From Phnomibacter ginsenosidimutans (GTDB taxonomy: Bacteria; Bacteroidota; Bacteroidia; Chitinophagales; Chitinophagaceae), in NCBI RefSeq assembly GCF_009740285.1, contig NZ_CP046566.1, positions 3,820,658 through 3,884,657 of the forward strand: DNA of 64,000 nt. The letters are read 5' to 3'. The stretch's first letter is position 1. Each line of letters begins with the position of its first letter. The position numbers and the translations under genes were made by a program. This document shows positions 38,220-46,829 of this stretch, one piece after another. A model generated the notes under the pieces. It was not told the DNA's origin and did no database searches. It saw only the letters and a list, made by a program, of their open reading frames with translations.

Positions 38220-40151
38220 TCAATCCCGGTTGACACGGCCGGTAAACTTGCGTACATCGTTTACATACACATCAACTACAAACCTTCCCTGTGGCAAAGA
38301 AAGCAGGCTGTACGTAAACTTGCCATTGCGCATAGAGCGGTATTCGTGCAGCTGATGCAATATGCCATCTACGGTAATCTTCACCGCTACCTTGGCAGCA
38401 GTGCTGAGTTCTATGTCAAGCTGAATATTGTCTTTGGTGCGGCGGGGAAACATCGAAAATGCAGCCTGAATATTTACCGTATCGGGCTTGTATTGGGGCG
38501 ATGCATAAAAACTCAACGCTTCGCCGGCACCACAATCACTTTCAAACACGTACAGCAAACGACCAGTGGTATCGTACAATCGCAGGAAACCATCGCCCTG
38601 TTGCGGCTGTGCCCAAAACTGCAATCCATTGCCCGAGGTATCTGTCAGTTGCAGGCGATGATAACCAGCTGCCAATGAAATGGTATCGTTGTACTCTGTA
38701 TTGGCTACCGTGCTGGTTGGCCGTTTTTCAAACTGCTTTTCTCCGGCAGCATTGTGCAGTGCAATATAGTTATCTGCAGGGCGGTTGTTGGTTTTGTATT
38801 TCAGTACAAACACATTGGGCAAAGTGATGGGTGCTTTGTAGGTAGTGGTAAGGCTGTTATCGGCAGGCCATGCATCAGCTTTGCCATTGGGCTGGCTCAG
38901 CATAACTGTAAACTGGTTATCCTTCGCCAACATATCCACAGCACCAGGCAATGCAATCATCACCGTTTGATTGAAAGGCAGTAAACCTTTCCACTGATAT
39001 GTTTTTTGCGCAACGCCAACCGTACCATATACAATCGTCAGCGACTTTAATGGCTGACTACCCACATTGCGTACAATGATGCTGGCATTGTTGATAGCAG
39101 GGTTGTAGCGGGTAAAAGCCTGCTTGTTGGATGGGGCTACAATATCTTCCAGCAGTACATCGTGTTGATGAGTAGGCTGGCCATAATAAAACAGGTAAGA
39201 ACCAATGTGCTCATAGGCTTGCACATTGCCCGTAGCTGTGTACGGCTCCATTTGTAAGTCTACCTGATGGGCGCCAGATTTAGCAGGCATATCAATCACA
39301 TCGGGGCGCTGCAAATCGCCGGGGCACCAGTAGGCACGGTCGTAAATCCAGGTGCCGCCTTGCGGATACAATGCATTGTCACTACACTCCTTCCACATAT
39401 CCCGTTTGTCGGCCAGTTTTCCATCGTGCAGTATTTGCCGCCAGCGGCTGCAAAACTCACTGCAGTTGCGGGGTTTATCGGCACCATGGCCTGTGTGCTG
39501 AATGCGTACACGGCTGAAAGATGTTTGCGCCGGTGCAGTATAACGTACAGGCATTACAGCAGCAGCAAATGGCGCTGTACTATCACCGTATTTAAACTTA
39601 CCATTCCACAAGGGCTGCATGCCCAGCAGTGGTGCAATAGAAGGGCCAAATTGCACGGCCACATCCATCGTCAATGCCCAGCCAACAGTATTGGGCTCAT
39701 AGCCCGTGTGCAGGTATTCAATCTCCACACTATCCCGCAGCAAATGCTGAAAATCGGTGACGTCAACTTCCCACATCCATTGCCATCCCTTGCCGAAAAT
39801 GCTGCCATACGGGGTGAGCATGCGGGCTATTTCAATGCGTTTGTCTTCGCCATGTACGCCGCCTTTTCTACGAATGCTGATGACATCGCAATAATCCCAA
39901 TGGGCAGTGGGCATTTCATCGGGCGAACCCAAAGTGAGCTGCAAAGTCATGCGGCGTACAGCAGCTGATGCTTTGGGAAATACACCCCATGTTTTATAGC
40001 TGTTCTCTCCTTTGGAAGGATCGGTTACAATCGTTTTTTTATGGAATGTATGCACCACTGTGCTGCCACTGTTTTGTGCCACTACTGTGGTAGTGAGCAG
40101 GCACAGCAGCATGCTCCACAGGTTTGTCTTCCGCATCATCTTTCGCTTCAT
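38220..40151 (-). CDS. secreted PNGase-F-like glycan-active protein
   Basis: The 643-residue protein has a signal peptide (LWSMLLCLLTTTVVAQN). The first third matches the peptide-N-glycosidase F-related fold: LQLTLGSPDEMPTAHWDYCD, IEIARMLTPYGSIFGKGWQW, WEVDVTDFQHLLRDSVEIEY and HTGYEPNTVGWAL. Such proteins cleave or bind N-glycans outside the cell. The middle has beta-sandwich modules and the last 80 residues (LELSTAAKVAVKITVDG-like to YVNDVRKFTGRVNRD) look like a type IX secretion sorting domain. A longer frame from 40193 overlaps the fabG terminator region, so MKRKMMRKTNLW at 40151 is the preferred start. Catalytic residues cannot be confirmed by eye. Confidence 0.75.
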   Translation of the reverse strand: MKRKMMRKTNLWSMLLCLLTTTVVAQNSGSTVVHTFHKKTIVTDPSKGENSYKTWGVFPKASAAVRRMTLQLTLGSPDEMPTAHWDYCDVISIRRKGGVHGEDKRIEIARMLTPYGSIFGKGWQWMWEVDVTDFQHLLRDSVEIEYLHTGYEPNTVGWALTMDVAVQFGPSIAPLLGMQPLWNGKFKYGDSTAPFAAAVMPVRYTAPAQTSFSRVRIQHTGHGADKPRNCSEFCSRWRQILHDGKLADKRDMWKECSDNALYPQGGTWIYDRAYWCPGDLQRPDVIDMPAKSGAHQVDLQMEPYTATGNVQAYEHIGSYLFYYGQPTHQHDVLLEDIVAPSNKQAFTRYNPAINNASIIVRNVGSQPLKSLTIVYGTVGVAQKTYQWKGLLPFNQTVMIALPGAVDMLAKDNQFTVMLSQPNGKADAWPADNSLTTTYKAPITLPNVFVLKYKTNNRPADNYIALHNAAGEKQFEKRPTSTVANTEYNDTISLAAGYHRLQLTDTSGNGLQFWAQPQQGDGFLRLYDTTGRLLYVFESDCGAGEALSFYASPQYKPDTVNIQAAFSMFPRRTKDNIQLDIELSTAAKVAVKITVDGILHQLHEYRSMRNGKFTYSLLSLPQGRFVVDVYVNDVRKFTGRVNRD

Positions 40152-40168
40152 GTTTGTTTTGCTTTTGT

Positions 40169-40220
40169 AAAAAAAAATCAGCATATCATTCACCTAGGTT
40201 CGGGTGCCTGATATGCTGAT
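40169..40220 (-). terminator. fabG terminator
   Basis: ATCAGCATATCA (40177-40188) pairs perfectly with TGATATGCTGAT (40209-40220), with an inner CACC/GGTG pairing. On the minus strand it is followed by a run of T residues. It separates fabG from the PNGase-F-like gene. Confidence 0.8.
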
Positions 40221-40244
40221 GGAGGTATCAAAAAAATGTCGTCG

Positions 40245-41001
40245 CTAAATATTCAATCCGCCACAGGCACTAATCACCTGACCGGTTACATAGCTACCCA
40301 TATCGCTGGCCAGAAACACGGTTACGTTGGCAATGTCTTCTGCCGTACCAAAGCGGCCCAGAGGAATACCGGCTTTGTATTTGTCAGCAGCTTCGCCTTC
40401 TTTGAGGTAGCTGGTCATATCGGTTTCTACAAAGCCCGGTGCAATGGCGTTGCAAACGAATGTTGCGGCTGCCCAGTTCTTTGGCTACGCTTTTGGTAAA
40501 ACCAATCACACCGGCTTTTGACGCCGCATAGCTGCCTTGTCCTGCATTGCCCATTTCACCAATCACACTGCTCATGTTGATGATGCTGCCACTACGGGCT
40601 TTCATCATCGGCTTAATCACTTGCTTGGTCATGTAAAACACGCTGTTCAGGTTGGTCTGAATCACCTGCTCCCACTGCTCGGGTGTCATGCGCATCAGCA
40701 GGTTGTCTTTGCTGATACCCGCATTGTTCACCAAAATATCAACAGTGCCAAACTCAGCCAGCACATCATTCACCAATTTTTCGCAGGCAGCAAAATCGCC
40801 GGCGTTGCTTTGGTAGGCTTTTGCTTTTACACCCATGGCTTGCAGCTTTGCTTCGAGAGCTGCAGCTTTCTCAGCGCTGCTGTCGCTAACATAAGTAAAA
40901 GCAACATGTGAACCTTGTTCTGCAAATTTGATGGCGATGCCTTCGCCAATGCCCCGGGCGGCGCCGGTTACAATGGCCACTTTATTGTCGAGTAATTTCA
41001 T
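40245..41001 (-). CDS. fabG: 3-oxoacyl-[ACP] reductase FabG (frameshifted)
   Basis: FabG reduces 3-ketoacyl-ACP with NADPH in fatty-acid elongation. The protein starts MKLLDNKVAIVTGAARGIGE (cofactor loop), has VDILVNNAGISKDNLLMRM, the catalytic Ser in IINMSSVIGEMGNAGQGSY, and Tyr/Lys in YAASKAGVIGFTK. After KELGSRNIR the frame is lost through a surplus T at 40454-40456 (plus strand). With it removed, the sequence continues CNAIAPGFVETDM, GIPLGRFGTAEDIANVTVFL and YVTGQVISACGGLNI to a stop at 40245, giving 251 residues, the normal length. The out-of-frame ORF would stop at 40384. It lies 11 bases after the GH3-like gene on the same strand. Confidence 0.92.
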
Positions 41002-41012
41002 ACAGAGATTGT

Positions 41013-42530
41013 TTAAATGGATTGCTGTGCAAAAGAAAGGATTTCTTCGAGCAAACCACGTTCGTTGCTCAAACGGGGCACTTTATGTTGGCCACCCAGT
41101 TTGCCTTTGCTGCGCAACCATGCAGCAAAAGTACCTGCAGGCACTGCATGCAACACCAAGCGGCGCAGGGCAATGTTTTTATGCCGCTTCGCATCGTAAT
41201 CGCTGTTGATGTGGCGCAGGGCTTCATCCAGCACATTGGCAAATTGCTCGGTATCGGCGGGAGCTTGTGCAAACTCTACCGCCCATTCATGTGCACCATT
41301 GCTATCGGCACTAAAATAAAGGGGTGCAGCGGTGTAGTCGGAAACTACTGCACCAGTTGCCGAACAGGCAGCAGCAATGGCCTGATCGGTGTTTTCAATA
41401 ATCACTTCTTCGCCAAAAGCATTGATGAAGTGTTTGATGCGGCCACTCACTTTTACCCTGAATGGAAACGTAGAAGTAAACTGAATGGTATCGCCAATAA
41501 GGTAGCGCCAGAGCCCCCCGGTGGTGGTAATGACCGGCGCATAATTTTTGCCTACCACTACATCTTTCAGGCCCACGGTTTGCGGGTTGTCCGTGCCGTA
41601 TTCTTCAATGGGCATGAACTCATAAAAAATGCCGTGGTCGAGGTAGAGCAGCATGCCGTCTTCGTCTTCATGACTTTGCGCTGCAAAAAATCCTTCGCTG
41701 GCATTGTATACTTCGAGGTAGCGGATGGGGCCGCCAATAAGTTGCTCAAACTGCTGGCGATAGGGCGTAAACGATACGCCGCCATGCAGGTAGAGCTCCA
41801 GGTTGGGCCACACATCGAGCATGCGGCTTTTACCCGTTATTTCTAAAATGCGTTTGAAGAGTACCAACGTCCATGTAGGTACACCACTCACACTGGTTAC
41901 ATTTTCATGGATGGTGCTTTGTGCCAACTGTTCAATTTTCGTTTCCCATTCATCCATCAGCGCAATGCTGAGCTCCGGGGTTTTAATCCACTGGCTCCAC
42001 ATGGGCGCATTTTGCAGCAGCACAGCACTCAGGTCGCCGTAATGTATGTTTTCGTTGACAGAAGCGATTTGATGACTGCCACCAATCACCAGGCCTTTGC
42101 CGGTGAGCAGGTCGCTTTCAGGATAATGAAAATAGTACTGCCAGAGTACATCTTTGTTGCACTGAAAATGATTGGCATCGAGGCTTTCCTGGCTCACAGG
42201 AATGAACTTGCTGCGGTCGCTGGTGGTGCCGCTGCTTTTGGCAAACCACTCCACCGGCGTGTTCCAGAGCACATTGTCTTCACCCGCCATCATGCGTTCA
42301 ATGTAGGGTTTCGGATCGTCGTATTCATGAATGGGCACAGCCGCTTTGAGGTCGCGGATGCGGAAGGTGGTGCTGAGTTTGTAGCGTTTGCCAAACTCGG
42401 TGTACTGCCCGTCGGTTACGAGGTGTTGCAGCACATCACGCTGCGCCCCCACGGGATCGTCCATCCAGTGTTGAATCGCATTTTGGCGCAATCGTGCCAG
42501 TCGGGATATGGCCGGGCTGAGCAGTTTCAT
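41013..42530 (-). CDS. GH3-family acyl-adenylating enzyme
   Basis: The 505-residue protein belongs to the GH3/auxin-responsive promoter family of ANL-type adenylating enzymes. It has WFAKSSGTTSDRSKFIPVS (ATP loop), GLVIGGSHQI, SVSGVPTWTLVLFKRI, LELYLHGGVSFTPYRQQF, YNASEGFFAAQ and GLWRYLIGDTIQF. In plants these enzymes couple hormones to amino acids; in Bacteroidota the substrate is unknown and may be a carboxylic acid or fatty acid. The neighbouring fabG, 11 bases downstream and in the same direction, makes a link to acyl metabolism possible. MKLLSPAISRLARLR at 42530 is a better start than the TTG-type start at 42566. Confidence 0.9.
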   Translation of the reverse strand: MKLLSPAISRLARLRQNAIQHWMDDPVGAQRDVLQHLVTDGQYTEFGKRYKLSTTFRIRDLKAAVPIHEYDDPKPYIERMMAGEDNVLWNTPVEWFAKSSGTTSDRSKFIPVSQESLDANHFQCNKDVLWQYYFHYPESDLLTGKGLVIGGSHQIASVNENIHYGDLSAVLLQNAPMWSQWIKTPELSIALMDEWETKIEQLAQSTIHENVTSVSGVPTWTLVLFKRILEITGKSRMLDVWPNLELYLHGGVSFTPYRQQFEQLIGGPIRYLEVYNASEGFFAAQSHEDEDGMLLYLDHGIFYEFMPIEEYGTDNPQTVGLKDVVVGKNYAPVITTTGGLWRYLIGDTIQFTSTFPFRVKVSGRIKHFINAFGEEVIIENTDQAIAAACSATGAVVSDYTAAPLYFSADSNGAHEWAVEFAQAPADTEQFANVLDEALRHINSDYDAKRHKNIALRRLVLHAVPAGTFAAWLRSKGKLGGQHKVPRLSNERGLLEEILSFAQQSI

Positions 42531-42615
42531 ATTTCCTGTGGCGGCAAAATAAGGAATGCCGTACAAATTGGCGGCAATCTATGTCATGAGCAGGATTTAC
42601 TCCAGACGTTTCTAC

Positions 42616-42915
42616 TCATTTTCGGGAAAGTCTTCCCTGATACTGGTCGTTTATAAAAAAGAGGTAGTGTTCCATTTTTAATACATCACTACTGCCTTTG
42701 ATTTTTCTGATACTGAATCTGACAGCACCATTAACAGTGTCCGGATTATTCCAATCAATTTCTACAAAATCTGGCTGCCTTAATTGCACTTCACCTACAG
42801 CTGAACCCAATGGAATATTATCCATCCAATGAATGGTATCGTTATAATGGTCTTTGCATCCAACTAGGCAAAACGCAAAAAGGATGGCTGTAGATATAAT
42901 CAGAAAACGAAACAT
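42616..42915 (-). CDS. small lipoprotein, unknown function
   Basis: From the ATG at 42915 the 99-residue protein has a signal peptide with lipobox (ILFAFCLVGCKD). The mature part is beta-like, with DFVEIDWNNPDTVNGAVRFS and MEHYLFFINDQYQGRLSRK. It is somewhat AT-rich. No family is recognised. It lies between the GH3-like gene and the repeat copy B, and is transcribed toward the GH3-like gene. Confidence 0.6.
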   Translation of the reverse strand: MFRFLIISTAILFAFCLVGCKDHYNDTIHWMDNIPLGSAVGEVQLRQPDFVEIDWNNPDTVNGAVRFSIRKIKGSSDVLKMEHYLFFINDQYQGRLSRK

Positions 42916-43013
42916 ACTTGACTTGAAAAATTCCCAATAAATGTAGAATAAATGCTTAGTTGTACAGGCATGCATTTCATTAGTCCAAAATGATTTTGGA
43001 GGCTCTTTCCTTA

Positions 43014-43126
43014 GTCACTTTTCTTTTTGCCTTGATGCAAAAAGAACCAAAAAAATCAAGGCCAACACGATCCCTCCGGGCTCCCGATAGCCATCGGGAT
43101 GGCCTAGCCCACGCCTTCCCCTGTGT
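43014..43126 (+). repeat. dispersed intergenic repeat, copy B
   Basis: The hairpin TTCTTTTTGC (43021-43030) with GCAAAAAGAA (43037-43046) is followed by CCAAAAAAATCAAGGCCAAC, CGATCCCTCCGGG, then the near-palindrome CTCCCGATAGCCATCGGGAT (43081-43100), then GGCCTAGCCCACGCCTTCCCCTGTG. It is the partner of copy A at 38038-38153. The rest of this 373-base gap (to 43288) holds a GACTTTCGGTCTTTCTG word tract and a weak -7 box (GACCTTTG, 43255-43262) before the sigma gene. Confidence 0.7.
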
Positions 43127-43288
43127 AACCGACACTATCTGCGGAAAGTGGATGATATTTTTTAGTGTGCTGATATCTGTAACTTGACTTTCGGTCTTTC
43201 TGACTTTCGGTCTCCCGTCTCCCAACTGCTCAACTTTTTTCCCCTCCATGCAACGACCTTTGCCGGCCTGGTGTCAACCCAGCACATC

Positions 43289-43858
43289 ATGCACCGCACC
43301 CCTACTGCACAACTGGTGGCCGACTGCCTGCGCAACCGTGCTGCTGCCCAAAAGCAGCTGTACGATACCTATGCGCCCCAAATGATGGGGGTGTGCTATC
43401 GCTATACCCGCCAGGCCGATGAAGCCAGCGATGTGTTGCAGGAGGGTTTCATCAAGGTATTTACCAACCTGCAGCAATGGAAAGGCGATGGTGACCTCGG
43501 GGCATGGATTCGCCGCATTATGGTGAACACGGCCCTGAACTGGCTCCGCGACCGCCGCCACATGCAGTGGGTGCAGGAAGAAGCCATTGCAGAAGATTTT
43601 GCCAGCGATACCGTGCACACACCGGTAGAAAAACTGGAAGCCCGCCAACTGGCCGATCTCATTCGCCAACTGCCCGCCGGCTATCAAACCATTTTCAACC
43701 TGCATGCCATTGAGGGCTACAGCCATGTGGAAATAGCACAACTGCTGGGCATCAGCGAGGGCACCAGCCGCAGCCAGTACCTGCGGGCCCGCCGACAGCT
43801 GGCCGGCATGATCAATGATTCTATCACCGCAAAAAAACAGAGCTATGCCAGCCGATAA
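43289..43858 (+). CDS. ECF RNA polymerase sigma factor
   Basis: The 189-residue protein has region 2 (YDTYAPQMMGVCYRYTRQAD, EASDVLQEGFIKVFTNLQQW) and region 4 (RQLPAGYQTIFNLHAIEGYS, HVEIAQLLGISEGTSRSQYL). Such factors direct RNA polymerase to a small set of envelope genes. The ATG at 43289 (MHRTPTAQLVADCLRN) follows a weak -7 box. The stop overlaps the start of the next gene by 14 bases, so the membrane protein behind it is likely to be its partner or regulator. Confidence 0.93.
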   Translation: MHRTPTAQLVADCLRNRAAAQKQLYDTYAPQMMGVCYRYTRQADEASDVLQEGFIKVFTNLQQWKGDGDLGAWIRRIMVNTALNWLRDRRHMQWVQEEAIAEDFASDTVHTPVEKLEARQLADLIRQLPAGYQTIFNLHAIEGYSHVEIAQLLGISEGTSRSQYLRARRQLAGMINDSITAKKQSYASR

Positions 43859-45335
43859 CACCTTTGAGGAACACATGCAGCAACAGCTGGATGCGCTGCG
43901 CATACAGCCACCCGCCAGCGACTGGCAGCAGATACATGCTGCCCTGCACCCGGCCAAACGCCGCCGCATCATTTGGTGGTGGTTGCCACTGGCGGCCTTG
44001 CTCATTAGTGGCGCCATTTACCTGGCCAAAGAACCCAGCGGCGCAGCAAGAGAAGGAAGAGAACCGATGGTGAGGGCCATGGGCAATGAGGGAAAGGCAA
44101 TAACTGAGAAGGTAGTAGGCAATGATGTAACGGGCAATGATGGAAAGGCGAAATCAGAGAAGGCAATAGGCAATAATGAGGAGGGTACAAGCAATGAAAT
44201 AATGGGCAATGATAGAAAGGCAATAACGAAGGAAGCAATAGGCAATAATAAAGAGCGGAAAGTAGGCAATCAAAACAGAAATGGATTGATTTTGGAGAGA
44301 CAGCTTTCAACAGGACAGGCAATCAAAGAAAAACAACCATCAGGTATTGATGCAGAGACAATCACTGAAACAGCAAACGGCAAAAAATCAAATTCCAAGT
44401 CGGCACTTACAACAGCAGCAGAAAAAACTACAGCGCAGGATGTTGTACAAATCAACAGCATTCCCGCAGATACCGCATCGCCCAAAAGCAATGTTGTAAC
44501 CGAACAAGCAGATGAAGAAGCCGAACATCGATTGACAGAAAGCATTCATAGCACAACCATGAAGCTGCTACCCGTGAGCCATGCCCCATGGCCATGGGTG
44601 AATGAAAAATTATTTACACCCACTCCTCGCAACAACACAACCCACAAATGGCAAACAGGTTGGTGGGCTGCTTTGGGCAGCACCCGCCTGAGCCAAACCA
44701 CCAGCCTTTTTGGCACCGCAAAAGCAGCGGCAGATTTCAGCAGCAACAACCCCGGCAATGTGCGGTATGTGAGCAGCCGCACCGAAAAAAACGGACAATA
44801 TTTTAATGCTGGTTGGCTACTGCGCAAACCCATGGGCAAGCGTTGGGCTTTCAGCACAGGCCTTGGCGCAGGCTTGCAAAACTGGCAGGTAAGTACTTCC
44901 GTTTTTGCTGACAGTATTTTACCCAGTGGTAGCTTGTACAACCGGGCACTTACCAGCACCAGCGACCAACAATACCGCATGCTTACGCTGCAAGTGCCCA
45001 TGCTGCTGGAGTGGAAATTGTTGGGCAAACAAGAAGGCATTTGGCTGCAAGGCGGACTCAATAATCAGTGGCTGCTTCAACTGCGGGAAAAACAAAGCGT
45101 GGCCACACTATCGCAAAATTTTGCCAGCACCAGCAATACAAACGACGTGACCAGCAAAGCCTATGGTTGGCAACCACAGCTACGGCTAGGACTGGTGTAC
45201 CAATGGCAAAGCAAAAGATTCATTCATCAAATGGTGCCTGCTGTGCAACTGCCCTTGCGATCGGCCTTCAAAACCGACAATCGTGGCCTGCTCAACATTC
45301 AGCTGCAGTACAACATGCTGTGGCTACGGAAGTAG
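43845..45335 (+). CDS. anti-sigma-like/outer-membrane-barrel hybrid protein
   Basis: The 496-residue protein has a cytosolic N-terminal segment (about 1-45, EEHMQQQLDALRIQPPASDW), one membrane helix (IIWWWLPLAALLISGAIYL), a long low-complexity linker, and a C-terminal part of beta strands that looks like an outer-membrane barrel (TGWWAALGSTRLSQTTS, FNAGWLLRKPMGKRWAFSTG, LGLVYQWQSKRF, IQLQYNMLWLRK). The linker at about residues 75-145 is a degenerate repeat of units such as GNDGKAKSEKAIGNN and MGNDRKAITKEAIGNN. One protein spanning from cytosol to outer membrane could carry a signal to the sigma factor. This is inference from layout and overlap. Confidence 0.75.
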   Translation: MPADNTFEEHMQQQLDALRIQPPASDWQQIHAALHPAKRRRIIWWWLPLAALLISGAIYLAKEPSGAAREGREPMVRAMGNEGKAITEKVVGNDVTGNDGKAKSEKAIGNNEEGTSNEIMGNDRKAITKEAIGNNKERKVGNQNRNGLILERQLSTGQAIKEKQPSGIDAETITETANGKKSNSKSALTTAAEKTTAQDVVQINSIPADTASPKSNVVTEQADEEAEHRLTESIHSTTMKLLPVSHAPWPWVNEKLFTPTPRNNTTHKWQTGWWAALGSTRLSQTTSLFGTAKAAADFSSNNPGNVRYVSSRTEKNGQYFNAGWLLRKPMGKRWAFSTGLGAGLQNWQVSTSVFADSILPSGSLYNRALTSTSDQQYRMLTLQVPMLLEWKLLGKQEGIWLQGGLNNQWLLQLREKQSVATLSQNFASTSNTNDVTSKAYGWQPQLRLGLVYQWQSKRFIHQMVPAVQLPLRSAFKTDNRGLLNIQLQYNMLWLRK

Positions 45336-45555
45336 GGGGAAGTTGATTGGGTGACTGGTTGATTAGCTAATTAGGTGATTGGTTAATTAGTAAAGTTCCT
45401 TTGTGCATCCTTTGTTGGTGGTTCAAAAAAGCAAACACAAGTCCTGCAAACTGCCAACTATTGGAATCCCCTGCGTCTTCTTGGTTCAAAAAAAATTTAA
45501 AACCATGCAACGCTTCATCACAATGACGTTTCATACTTATACAAAAACCACTACC

Positions 45556-46797
45556 ATGATGCTGAGAAAAATATTGCTGGCTGGCATGGCTGCTGTGCTG
45601 CTGCTTACAGGTTGTGTAAAAGACAAAGTGACGAGTACCTACGTGTACTACCGGCCTGTGTATAAAACAAAAGCTACCGTTCGCAGCGAAGTCAAAAGCA
45701 GCACACCCCGTTCCATCCAAAACCCCGGCAAGTTGTTTTACAAAGATGGCTATGTATTTCTCAACGAACTCGACAAGGGCGTTCACATCATAGATATAAA
45801 GGACGTGACCAAACCCAAACTGGTGAGTTTCGTAGCCATTCCCGGTTGCGTGGATTTGGCCGTGAGAGGCAACACCCTTTACGCCGATCTGGATGTAGAC
45901 CTCGTAGCCATTGATATCAGTGACCCGTTGAATACCAAAATCACCAAGCTATTGGAAGGCGTTTTTCCGCACCGTTACTATGGCAGTTTTGTAGCCGATA
46001 GCAGCCGGGTGATTGTAGACTGGCTGCGGGTAGATACAACCGTACAAAACGTAGACAACCTGGGCTGGGGCATGAAAGCTGCCGACTTTATGACTTTTGC
46101 CAGCGTAAGCAATAGCAGTGGCGGCCGCTCTGTAAGCAATGGCGTAGGTGGCAGCATGGCCCGCTTTGCATTGAGCAACGACCGGCTGTACACCGTTAGT
46201 TACGACGACCTCAAAATATTCAATACCGCCATTCCAGAAACGCCATCTTACATCAAAGAAGTAGCGCTAAATGCATGGGATATTGAAACCATTTATCCCT
46301 TTCAAAACAAATTGTTTTTGGGCGCTTCTACAGGCATGCACATAGTAGACATCAGCAATAAAGACAACCCCGTGAAGCAGGGCACATTTACCCATGCCCG
46401 TGTATGCGACCCTGTGGTAACTGATGGCAAATACGCATACGTTACACTCCGCAACGGTACGCAGTGTGGTGGCTTTATCAATCAGCTGGATGTAGTGAAC
46501 GTAGAAAACGTAATGGCGCCTTCTTTGGTAAAATCATTTTCCTTGTTTAACCCCCATGGCCTGGCCAAAGATGGCAACCTGCTGCTAATTTGTGACGGCG
46601 CAGATGGCCTGAAAGTAATGGATGCCACACAACCCAACAACGTATACCAATTGGGGCAACTCAAAAACCTTATTACCTACGATGTGATAGCACTTGATGG
46701 CATAGCACTTGTATCTGCCAAAGACGGACTGCACCTCATAGATTATCGTACACCAAGCAAGCCCACACTGCTCTCTTCCATGGCCATTGGCAAATAA
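45556..46797 (+). CDS. LVIVD-repeat lipoprotein
   Basis: The 413-residue protein has a lipobox (GMAAVLLLTGCVKD). The body is a propeller of LVIVD-like repeats: GVHIIDIKDVTKPKLVSF, VDLVAIDISDPLN, GMHIVDISNKDNPVKQGTF, GLKVMDATQPNNVYQLG and GLHLIDYRTPSKPTLLS. The short region RFALSNDRLYTVSYDDLKIF is a further blade. These surface proteins are typical of Bacteroidota; their ligand is not known. The ATG at 45556 is preferred over 45403 because it puts the lipobox near residue 20. It is followed by an outer-membrane protein and may belong to the regulon of the sigma factor upstream. Confidence 0.85.
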   Translation: MMLRKILLAGMAAVLLLTGCVKDKVTSTYVYYRPVYKTKATVRSEVKSSTPRSIQNPGKLFYKDGYVFLNELDKGVHIIDIKDVTKPKLVSFVAIPGCVDLAVRGNTLYADLDVDLVAIDISDPLNTKITKLLEGVFPHRYYGSFVADSSRVIVDWLRVDTTVQNVDNLGWGMKAADFMTFASVSNSSGGRSVSNGVGGSMARFALSNDRLYTVSYDDLKIFNTAIPETPSYIKEVALNAWDIETIYPFQNKLFLGASTGMHIVDISNKDNPVKQGTFTHARVCDPVVTDGKYAYVTLRNGTQCGGFINQLDVVNVENVMAPSLVKSFSLFNPHGLAKDGNLLLICDGADGLKVMDATQPNNVYQLGQLKNLITYDVIALDGIALVSAKDGLHLIDYRTPSKPTLLSSMAIGK

Positions 46798-46829
46798 CCC
46801 CTGTTTCTTACCGTTACATTTTATCCAAT

